Origin: Muribaculaceae bacterium
GTDB lineage: Bacteria; Bacteroidota; Bacteroidia; Bacteroidales; Muribaculaceae
Direction: 5' to 3'
DNA: 19,640 nt
NCBI GenBank assembly: GCA_009775125.1
Contig: VSPD01000051.1
Location: forward strand, 1-19,640
Below, piece after piece: positions 13,807-19,640 of the stretch (the stretch's first letter is position 1; each line of letters starts with the position of its first letter). The notes below the pieces were generated by a model. It searched no databases. It was not told where the DNA came from and was given only the letters and a program-made list of their open reading frames with translations. The translations under genes and the position numbers were made by a program.

Positions 13807-14665
13807 CTTTGTGACGGTTGAATGATTGTTTGGGCAATTGGGCCGACATGCTTGCCGGGGCGCCTCCCTGCGGGGCTATGCGGCGGAGCATGGGCCACGA
13901 CAGACGGTGGTGTCCGCGACGCACGGTGATGGCGTCGTTGGGACACTCGGCCGCGCAGTTGAGGCACATGACGCAACGGGAAGTGTCGACCGTGCAGTCG
14001 GGCATTTTAATACATTGGGATTTACACACATCGACACACCGGTCGCAGTGGATGCATTTGTCGGGGTTGATGTCGACGTTATATACCGAAGCCCGGCTGA
14101 GAAAGGCGAGGATACCGCCGACAGGGCATATTGTGTTGCAGAAAAGGCGTCCGCGCATGGCGGCAATAGCGCCCACAAGGGCGAGGACTCCCCACCCTGC
14201 CACCACGCTACCCGTGGCTATGAGTCCGGGACGGGCCACGGCACGTATTATGCTGCCGTAGAGGTGCGAGGGGTCGAGCACGGCGAGCACCACGGCAAAT
14301 CCGGCGAAGAAGGCCAGCGACACGGCCACGGTGACGGGAATCCGCAGGGCATTGAGCGGCGGCGCGTAACGATAGCGACGCGCCCCCTTCTTCCGGCATG
14401 CGCGTCCGGCGCGGGCGGCGGCATCCATCACCGTGCCCAGGGGGCACACGGCCGAGCAGTAGACTCGCCCGAACGTGAGGGTGACAAACACCCAGAACAC
14501 CACCCAGAACGCCGCGCCGGCCATTATCGCCGGCACAATCTGCAAGTGGGCGAGCCAAGAGCCGAGAGCAGTGCGGCCGAAATGCGGGGCGAGGGCAAGC
14601 GCAGAGAACCCGACGGCGAAAATCATCGCCGCGGCCACACGTATATATTTAAGTGTCCTGTACAT
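13790..14665 (-). CDS. Membrane-bound 4Fe-4S ferredoxin-type protein (NapH/MauN-like)
   Basis: The 291-residue product has four to five membrane segments (about 10-28, 43-66, 110-131, 147-170) and two membrane-proximal C-x3-C-P motifs (YCSAVCPLG, C70/C74; FCNTICPVG, C176/C180). A C-terminal domain then has two cluster motifs: CIHCDRCVDVC (C204, C207, C210, C214) and CVMCLNCAAECP (C231, C234, C237, C241). This layout is that of NapH/MauN-type electron carriers, which pass electrons across or along the inner membrane; the partner is not identifiable here. The ATG at 14663-14665 precedes the first membrane helix; the open frame upstream of it translates the HAD gene wrongly. The stop overlaps thyA by 17 nt. 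A REP-like hairpin lies 23 nt upstream. Confidence 0.9.
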   Translation of the reverse strand: MYRTLKYIRVAAAMIFAVGFSALALAPHFGRTALGSWLAHLQIVPAIMAGAAFWVVFWVFVTLTFGRVYCSAVCPLGTVMDAAARAGRACRKKGARRYRYAPPLNALRIPVTVAVSLAFFAGFAVVLAVLDPSHLYGSIIRAVARPGLIATGSVVAGWGVLALVGAIAAMRGRLFCNTICPVGGILAFLSRASVYNVDINPDKCIHCDRCVDVCKSQCIKMPDCTVDTSRCVMCLNCAAECPNDAITVRRGHHRLSWPMLRRIAPQGGAPASMSAQLPKQSFNRHKDETIS

Positions 14666-14688
14666 TATATAAATATCATCTTCGATAC

Positions 14689-14709
14689 GGACGCACGAGC
14701 CGTGCGTCC
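14689..14709 (-). repeat. REP-like hairpin, family 1, copy 3
   Basis: It is identical in arms and loop to the copies at 4711 and 7326, with CTAC following on the plus strand. It lies 15 nt past the HAD hydrolase stop, with 23 nt between it and the 4Fe-4S protein ATG. Confidence 0.85.
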
Positions 14710-14724
14710 CTACACTATTGATTT

Positions 14725-15378
14725 CTACTCGAGGATTATCGTTACAATCTCGTCGGGGTCGGTGATTACGTGGTCGGCGTAGGCATTGCGCAGCTCCGAC
14801 GGCGGACGGAATCCCCAGGTGACGCCGACAGACTCGACGCAGGCCCGGCGCGCCGTCTCCATATCCACGCCGGAGTCGCCCACATACAGTACCTGTGCCT
14901 TGGGTGTGGGGCAGGCGTTGAGAGCCGCGAACACTATCGAGGGGTCGGGTTTGCGGGGCACTCCTTCGACATTGCCGAGTACGGCGCGCCACGCGGCGTC
15001 GGGGAAATAGTGATTTATGATTTTTGTGACAGCCGCCTGGTATTTGTTGGACGTGACAGCAAGGTTGAGGCCTCGCGCGGTGAGGTCGGCAAGCAGTTCG
15101 GGGATGCCGGGATATGGCTTGGTGAAATCGCAGCAATGCTCGTCGTAATATTCGCGGAAAAAGCCCAGGATACGGTCAACTTCGGTGGTTGAGCGGGCTT
15201 CGGGAGGGAGAGCGCGCTCGATGAGGCGACGCACGCCGTTGCCCACCATAGCCTGGTATGCCGGAATTGAATGTTCGGGATGCCCCGTGCTGCGCAGCGC
15301 GTAGTTCACGGCGTGGCCGAGGTCTTCTATTGTATTAAGGAGTGTGCCGTCGAGGTCGAATATTACGTAAGATTTCAT
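14725..15378 (-). CDS. HAD-family hydrolase, phosphoglycolate phosphatase-like
   Basis: The 217-residue product has all four HAD motifs: the nucleophile DLDGT (8-12, D8 and D10), TS (109-110, in AVTSNKY), the lysine in PRKPDP (141-146) and the acidic GDSGVD (167-172). A helical cap lies between motifs I and II (about 17-85), as in Gph and related subfamily IA phosphatases. Gph removes phosphate from 2-phosphoglycolate, but related enzymes act on other small phosphoesters, so the substrate is open and no symbol is given. It sits 71 nt downstream of tamL and 59 nt upstream of the 4Fe-4S gene, with repeat hairpins in both gaps. Confidence 0.92.
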   Translation of the reverse strand: MKSYVIFDLDGTLLNTIEDLGHAVNYALRSTGHPEHSIPAYQAMVGNGVRRLIERALPPEARSTTEVDRILGFFREYYDEHCCDFTKPYPGIPELLADLTARGLNLAVTSNKYQAAVTKIINHYFPDAAWRAVLGNVEGVPRKPDPSIVFAALNACPTPKAQVLYVGDSGVDMETARRACVESVGVTWGFRPPSELRNAYADHVITDPDEIVTIILE

Positions 15379-15393
15379 TGGGGAAGTTGTTTG

Positions 15394-15424
15394 TTAAGGT
15401 CTTTAAGGACTATAAAGACCTTAA
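15394..15424. repeat. Perfect 12-bp inverted repeat between tamL and the HAD gene
   Basis: The arms TTAAGGTCTTTA (15394-15405) and TAAAGACCTTAA (15413-15424) flank a 7-nt loop, AGGACTA. The hairpin could form on either strand. No T-run follows on the minus strand, so termination after tamL is possible but not clear. It is unrelated in sequence to the two REP-like families. Confidence 0.6.
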
Positions 15425-15449
15425 AATTAGTCATTCGTCGTTAATAGTT

Positions 15450-17783
15450 TTAGAACGGGTATCCGACTGAGAAGTGGAAGGTGGCGTCGCGGCCCCAGCG
15501 GGGATGTATCAGCGGCCAGGGTTCTTGGTTCATGGCCGGGTTGTGTGCCTTCATGCCAAGGTCGAAGCGCAGGAGGAAATAAGTAAAGTCCATTCGCAGG
15601 CCAACGCCGTAGGCGGCGGCTATCTGCTTGTAGAATTCGTTGAATTTGAACACGCCGCCCGGCTGGTTCTCGTAGTCGCGTATGGTCCAGATATTGCCGG
15701 CGTCGACAAACAGCGCGCCCTCAAACACCCAGAATAGTCGCGCACGGTATTCCACCGAGAGGTCGAGACGTATGTCGCCGCATTGATTGATGAAGTCGGT
15801 TACGGAGTTGCGCGAGTCGTAGGCGCCGGGGCCGAGCGTACGCACGCCCCAGCCACGCACGCCGTTGGCGCCGCCGGCATAGAATCGCTTTTCGAAGGGT
15901 ATCATCGACGAGTTGCCGTATGGCACGCCGATACCGGCTCCGATGTGGAACGACAGGGCGTTGCGCGAGTTTAGATTGCGCGTGTAAGTGAAATCGGCCT
16001 CGGCCTTCACGTATTGAGCATACTGGATGCCAAACACTTTATAAGCCCCGTCGCTTTTCTTGCGGTCGAAGGCCGACGACAGGGCATACAGGAGGTTGCC
16101 GGCCATTTCCGCCGAGGCGCGGAAGGTCGTAACCGACGGCTGAATCACGAAAGCGTTCATCGTGGCCGTAGGGATGCGGCGGTTGGTGCGGTAGAAGGTG
16201 TAGCCCATGCGCATTATGAAGTGGTCTTCGTAACTGTAACGCAGCAACGGGTTCGACGGCGCTATCGAGTCGAGGAAATTGAGCGTGCTCTTGGGGAGGC
16301 GCACATAATTCACGTCGACGAGGTCGAACGTGCGCCGGGTGTTGTAGCCTCCGCTGTTGCGGCTCCATTTATATTTCCAGGCTGCGCCGAATATCACTCG
16401 CGTATATTCGGGACGCTCCTGATAGTTGCCCGAAACGGAGAATTCCGTGGAAGCGCGCATACGCTTCTTGAAGGCCGACGACAGGAACGGAGCCTTGAAT
16501 TTGGGGAAGGTGATGCCCACCTCGCCGGCGTATTCCGAATAGCGGTTGTTGATAAGTCCGTCGACCTTGCCCGACAGGCTCTCGTAGTTGGTACGGAATT
16601 TGGCCGTGAGCAGTTCCGACCCCTTGGCGAGGTTGCGGTGCTGATAGGTGAGGCCTACGCCGAATCCGAGGTCGCCCTCGGAATTTGTGCCTTCGAGTTC
16701 TACGGTTACGGCCTGCTTCTTGTTGCGCGACAGCAGGATGTAGGCGTCGAGCCACTCCGTGCCGTCGACCGTCCCGGCCGGGCGCATCTCTATGTTTATG
16801 AATTTGAGGATTCCGAGTTGCGACAAGGCTTCGTAGGTGCGCTCGACGGCGCGGGCCGAATAGGGCATGCCCGAGCGCAGATAGCATTTCTCTTCGAGGG
16901 CCGACGGTTTGATATAGCGGTCGGGGCCGTAGAGCACCATTACGCCACGGTAGTCGACAGTGTCCGACGCTTCGGTGGTGGCGACAGCCGGATTGTAGTC
17001 GGTGACAAAAATCACACGGTTTATCTTATACACTTCCGGGATTCCCGTCCGGCTGTCGGGCTTCACGTTCATGGTGAGAGCCACCGCTTTCGAGCCGCGC
17101 ACGGTGTCGGCGGTGAAAGTGATATAATCGTTGTTGAAGGAATAATATCCGAGGTTGCGCATGCGCGTGGTGATGAGCGTGCGGAAATTGTCGAGACGGT
17201 TGCGGTCGAAAAGGTCGCCCGGACGGATGTCGAACGATGCCGAGTCGGCAAGAATCACGGCGCGGAGCGCGGAGTCGGGGATATTGTAGGCCAGCGACGA
17301 GATCACGTGGGGCGAACCGGCGGAGATATGGTAGTCTATTTCGATTTTTTTCTTCTCGCGGCTGGCAGTGGAGTCAATTTCGACCGTCACGTCCATATAC
17401 CCGCGGTTGATAAGAGCCTGGCGCAACTGCCGGCGCGACATCTCGGCGAGCTCGGCGTCGAATATCACCGGCGGCTGTCCTATGTTGCGCAGCCATCGGT
17501 TATACCATTTTGTGGTGTCCGACCCCGAGAGGCTGTATGTGCCAAGCTGCAATTTTGCAAACCCGAGCACCTTGTGGTTTGGCGTCTGGCGCAAGAAATT
17601 ATAAAGCTCTACGGTGTCGATCGTGTCATTGTCGACAGTAATATCCACCGATTCGAGCAGCATCTCGCCGTCGGGCACATGCTTTGTCGACGCGCAGCCC
17701 GGCAGCAGCGAGCACATCGCCGCCACGGCCACGCAAGCCACGACCGCACGGAAGAAAATATGTCGCAATTCAGAAACTGACAT
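15450..17783 (-). CDS. tamL: TamA/BamA-like outer-membrane assembly lipoprotein (TamL type)
   Basis: Omp85-family barrels insert or translocate proteins at the outer membrane; in Bacteroidota a lipidated TamA version (TamL) works with TamB. The 777-residue product has a lipoprotein signal with lipobox LLPGC (lipidated C30), a periplasmic part of about 370 residues with POTRA-like strand-helix units (for example RRQLRQALINRGYMDVTVEI), and a C-terminal beta-barrel. The barrel shows FYAGGANGVRGWG, the conserved G-x-x-x-x-RG-type loop of Omp85 proteins, and ends in a terminal Phe (FHFSVGYPF), the outer-membrane signature. A GTG codon precedes the first ATG; the ATG at 17781-17783 is preferred. 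It is the first gene of the minus-strand run, with a -7-like box 35 nt upstream. Confidence 0.9.
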   Translation of the reverse strand: MSVSELRHIFFRAVVACVAVAAMCSLLPGCASTKHVPDGEMLLESVDITVDNDTIDTVELYNFLRQTPNHKVLGFAKLQLGTYSLSGSDTTKWYNRWLRNIGQPPVIFDAELAEMSRRQLRQALINRGYMDVTVEIDSTASREKKKIEIDYHISAGSPHVISSLAYNIPDSALRAVILADSASFDIRPGDLFDRNRLDNFRTLITTRMRNLGYYSFNNDYITFTADTVRGSKAVALTMNVKPDSRTGIPEVYKINRVIFVTDYNPAVATTEASDTVDYRGVMVLYGPDRYIKPSALEEKCYLRSGMPYSARAVERTYEALSQLGILKFINIEMRPAGTVDGTEWLDAYILLSRNKKQAVTVELEGTNSEGDLGFGVGLTYQHRNLAKGSELLTAKFRTNYESLSGKVDGLINNRYSEYAGEVGITFPKFKAPFLSSAFKKRMRASTEFSVSGNYQERPEYTRVIFGAAWKYKWSRNSGGYNTRRTFDLVDVNYVRLPKSTLNFLDSIAPSNPLLRYSYEDHFIMRMGYTFYRTNRRIPTATMNAFVIQPSVTTFRASAEMAGNLLYALSSAFDRKKSDGAYKVFGIQYAQYVKAEADFTYTRNLNSRNALSFHIGAGIGVPYGNSSMIPFEKRFYAGGANGVRGWGVRTLGPGAYDSRNSVTDFINQCGDIRLDLSVEYRARLFWVFEGALFVDAGNIWTIRDYENQPGGVFKFNEFYKQIAAAYGVGLRMDFTYFLLRFDLGMKAHNPAMNQEPWPLIHPRWGRDATFHFSVGYPF

Positions 17784-17817
17784 CACATGCTGTTACGGGT
17801 CATTTATCCCCGAACTG

Positions 17818-17825
17818 CAAAATTA
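17818..17825 (-). promoter_or_regulatory. Probable -7 element (TAATTTTG) for tamL
   Basis: The minus strand has an exact TAnnTTTG match about 35 nt upstream of the tamL ATG. The -33 element is not evident at 19-21 nt, so this is a half-site call. It lies in the divergent region between tamL and the plus-strand ATPase. Confidence 0.45.
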
Positions 17826-17917
17826 CGCAATTTTTTTGAATCTCCGCATCCCCCGCCCCTCCAATCTCCTCCCCCGCCAATTTTTTATCCCTCCCGTCAG
17901 CCGATTGCTCCATCAAT

Positions 17918-17949
17918 ACTCAAAAAAAATTCAAAATTCAGGCAAACTG
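17918..17949 (+). repeat. Direct repeat, left copy, flanking the ATPase gene
   Basis: This 32-nt sequence starts ACTC, has eight A's, then TTC and AAAATTCAGGCAAACTG. The copy at 19443-19475 is identical except for one extra T after the A-run. The left copy ends 18 nt before the -33 element of the ATPase promoter. Confidence 0.85.
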
Positions 17950-17967
17950 CTTTAAGGTAAAATAATG

Positions 17968-17998
17968 TTGGATATTTCATATAAAACTATTACCTTTG
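17968..17998 (+). promoter_or_regulatory. Bacteroidota-type promoter for the ATPase gene
   Basis: TTG (17968-17970), a 20-nt AT-rich spacer and TACCTTTG (17991-17998) match the TTG / 19-21 nt / TAnnTTTG pattern on the plus strand. Transcription should start near 18003-18005, about 82 nt before the ATG at 18087. Confidence 0.6.
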
Positions 17999-18000
17999 CC

Positions 18001-18050
18001 TTGGAAACGTGGGTTTAACACAAAATATAACCGCTTGGAAACGTGGTTTT
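18001..18050 (+). repeat. Two 12-bp direct repeats in the ATPase leader
   Basis: TTGGAAACGTGG occurs at 18001-18012 and 18035-18046, 34 nt apart, each preceded by C and followed by a T-rich stretch (GTTTA and TTTTA). Both lie immediately downstream of the predicted -7 element, where a repressor or a transcript-binding factor could act. The function is inferred from position only. Confidence 0.6.
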
Positions 18051-18086
18051 ATAAACACTTAATACCCCTTGATTTTGTTTTAAAGT

Positions 18087-19439
18087 ATGAAACGAAAAAT
18101 TTACGACAATATAAAACAGTGGAAAGACCGCTGGGGAGGACGTACCGCCTTATTGGTGGACGGAGCTCGCCGTATCGGCAAAAGTTAGATTGTGGAGGAA
18201 TTTGCCCGCAACGAGTACAAATCATATATCCTGATTGACTTTAATAATGTTCAGGCAAACATATTGGAACTGTTTGACAATCACATGAACGACCTTGATG
18301 GATTTTTCATGCGGCTGAGTCTTTATACCGGAATAAGGCTTTATCCGCGTGAATCATTGATTATATTTGACGAAGTGCAGATGTGGCCAAGAGCCCGAGC
18401 CGCAATAAAATATCTTGTCAAAGACGGACGATACGACTATATCGAAACCGGTTCATTGGTAAGCATCAATCACAATGTGAAAGATATTGTGATTCCAAGC
18501 GAGGAGATTAGGATTGATATGTATCCTATGGACCTGGAAGAGTTCATGTGGGCTAACGGACAGGATATGCTGTTTGATTTTGTCAAGACCCGGTTTGAGA
18601 GTTTGGCCCCTCTCGGGCAGGCTCTCCACCGACAAATGATGGAAGCATTAAGAACATACATGCTCGTCGGAGGTATGCCACAAGCCGTAATGAGTTATGT
18701 TGAACGGAAAGATATGAGAGATGTTGATGCTATCAAGCGAAGCATACTTGCACTATACCGAAACGACATAAGCAAATATGCAGGAAGATCCGCGCCAAAT
18801 GTCACACGGATTTTCGACAACATCCCGGGACTTTTACAGCAGCATGAGAAACGGTTTCGCCCTTCAAAAGTAAAGCCCGGAGCAAGAATGAAAGACTTTT
18901 TGGAGTCAATGTTCTGGCTTGATGAAAGCCGCGTCGTCAATTTCTGTTATGCCACAACCGAACCTTCTGTCGGTCTGGCACTTAACCGAGACGATGCAAA
19001 AGTAAAACTTTATATGGCCGATACCGGACTATTGGTGTCTATGGCTTTTGACTCGGGCGACCTGGAAGAAGGCGGCATCTACGAGAAAATTCTACGTGGC
19101 AAACTTGAATTCAACAAGGGCATGCTGATTGAGAACCTCGTAGCCCAGCTGTTAAGCACAGCCGGATACCCGCTATATTTTTACAGCCGCTACTCCAAAG
19201 ACAATGCAGACGACAGAATGGAAATTGATTTCCTGATTCGAAAAAAAGTCGTAACAAGCAAACATAACATTTCGCCAATAGAGGTGAAATCATCACCGCA
19301 ATACAGCCTCACATCGCTTGAAAAGTTCGGCAAGAAATTCTCAAATTATCTTGGCACATCTTATGTGCTTCATACCAAAGACCTGGAAATAAAAGACGGT
19401 ATAATTTACCTCCCGCTATACATGGCCGGGCTTTTATAA
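18087..19439 (+). pseudogene. AAA-family ATPase with DUF4143 C-terminal domain, interrupted by TAG in the P-loop
   Basis: The frame from the ATG at 18087 encodes a typical AAA_14/DUF4143 protein of about 450 residues, but codon 34 is TAG (18186-18188), directly after the Walker A sequence GARRIGKS (26-33). Beyond the stop the frame is intact for 416 codons: Walker B SLIIFDEVQ (90-98), a TGSLVSI sensor-like segment, then DUF4143 with ADTGLLVSM, GMLIENLVAQLL, and the nuclease-like pair MEIDFLI and PIEVKSS. Family members are ATPases of largely unknown role with a restriction-nuclease-like C-terminus. A GTG at 18192 could start a shorter protein, but that would lack the P-loop and has no evident initiation signal. 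The gene has its own promoter, opposite strand, lower GC than its neighbours, and flanking direct repeats, all suggesting acquisition. Recent inactivation is the simplest reading; a sequence error is possible. Confidence 0.85.
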
Positions 19440-19442
19440 AAA

Positions 19443-19475
19443 ACTCAAAAAAAATTTCAAAATTCAGGCAAACTG
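19443..19475 (+). repeat. Direct repeat, right copy, flanking the ATPase gene
   Basis: This 33-nt copy of the 17918-17949 sequence has one extra T after the A-run. It begins 4 nt past the ATPase stop and ends exactly where the next promoter's -33 TTG begins. Confidence 0.85.
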
Positions 19476-19506
19476 TTGTACAGTAAAAAATAATTGCTTA
19501 ATTTTG
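19476..19506 (+). promoter_or_regulatory. Bacteroidota-type promoter downstream of the ATPase gene
   Basis: TTG (19476-19478), a 20-nt spacer and TAATTTTG (19499-19506) fit the consensus well. The expected start is near 19511-19513, placing it just upstream of a foldable segment that ends in an intrinsic terminator. Confidence 0.6.
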
Positions 19507-19512
19507 GCGTGC

Positions 19513-19611
19513 ATATCGTCTGCCGAAGTCCGATATGGGCTTGCGGGCGGGATGCAGACATAATTAAAAGCGTATTCTATGCTAAAATCCAAGCGATTTT
19601 AGCATTTTTTT
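19513..19611 (+). ncRNA. Candidate small RNA or attenuated leader, about 100 nt
   Basis: It is bounded by a predicted promoter and a strong terminator. CATATC (19512-19517) can pair with GATATG (19532-19537), and GTCTGC (19518-19523) with GCAGAC (19554-19559); the two helices interleave, so they form either a pseudoknot-like fold or alternative states. A 10-codon ORF, ATG at 19535 to TAA at 19567, lies inside but has no evident ribosome-binding context. It may be an independent RNA, or the leader of a gene beyond 19640 controlled by early termination. It matches no RNA family I can name. Confidence 0.45.
19579..19611 (+). terminator. Intrinsic transcription terminator
   Basis: ATGCTAAAATC (19579-19589) and GATTTTAGCAT (19595-19605) form a perfect 11-bp stem with loop CAAGC, followed by seven T's (19605-19611). 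The orientation ends plus-strand transcripts, either from the ATPase gene or from the nearer promoter at 19476. Confidence 0.85.
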
Positions 19612-19640
19612 ATTCCGATTAAAAAAATTATAAGGAATCC

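Noticed and set aside
16014..17780. A 588-codon plus-strand open frame opposite tamL
   Set aside because: It is a shadow frame: GC-rich codon bias on the minus strand removes stops from the opposite strand. No domain or signal is seen, while tamL has a lipobox, Omp85 motif and terminal Phe.
18192..19439. GTG at 18192 as the true start of the ATPase
   Set aside because: The upstream in-frame 33 codons encode a standard N-terminus and Walker A motif with a promoter in front; starting at 18192 would remove the nucleotide-binding loop.

Overview
The window reads as chromosomal DNA of a Bacteroidota bacterium, most likely order Bacteroidales and possibly a Muribaculaceae-like gut lineage (the family is a guess). 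Three things support this: promoters of the TTG / 19-20 nt / TAnnTTTG type, A-rich leaders instead of strong Shine-Dalgarno sites, and Bacteroidota-typical genes (DUF4421 protein, TamA-like outer-membrane lipoprotein, a roughly 600-residue LptF/G permease, fused RibBA). Every confident gene from position 1 to 17783 lies on the minus strand. Only the last gene, an AAA ATPase at 18087-19439, is on the plus strand, in visibly AT-richer DNA.

Layout, in transcription order on the minus strand. (a) tamL (outer-membrane assembly lipoprotein), a phosphoglycolate-phosphatase-like HAD hydrolase, a membrane 4Fe-4S protein, thyA and folA. The Fe-S gene overlaps thyA by 17 nt; thyA and folA together make dTMP and recycle the folate. 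(b) lptF/G, ribBA, an FNT-family channel, a DUF2007 protein, a DUF4421 protein and mltG form a tight operon for LPS export, riboflavin synthesis, transport and peptidoglycan cutting. (c) An intergenic zone at 5634-6260 holds a 48-aa RelB/DinJ-antitoxin-like ORF between two identical repeats, a clear promoter, and a strongly foldable leader ahead of a 284-aa protein of unknown function. (d) An AI-2E/PerM-type permease, a 4HBT thioesterase and dprA are linked by two 4-nt ATGA overlaps, followed by a nucleoside phosphorylase and rmuC, which runs off the left edge.

The intergenic DNA is the most unusual part. Two families of short palindromic repeats sit between co-directional genes. One has three copies, each an 18-23 nt spacer upstream of a start codon and preceded by GTAG on the transcript strand, like RAYT-associated REPs. 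The other includes an inverted pair whose only two differences form a base pair with each other. An array of eight TCGA cores at 10-bp spacing lies upstream of rmuC. An 8-bp tandem repeat forms the 3' end of the FNT gene; gain of one unit would fuse FNT in frame to DUF2007.

At the right end, the ATPase gene carries an in-frame TAG directly after its Walker A motif and is bracketed by 32/33-bp direct repeats. A promoter, about 70 nt of foldable sequence and a strong intrinsic terminator follow it: a candidate small RNA, or the attenuated leader of a gene beyond the window. No tRNA, rRNA, CRISPR array or complete transposon was seen.
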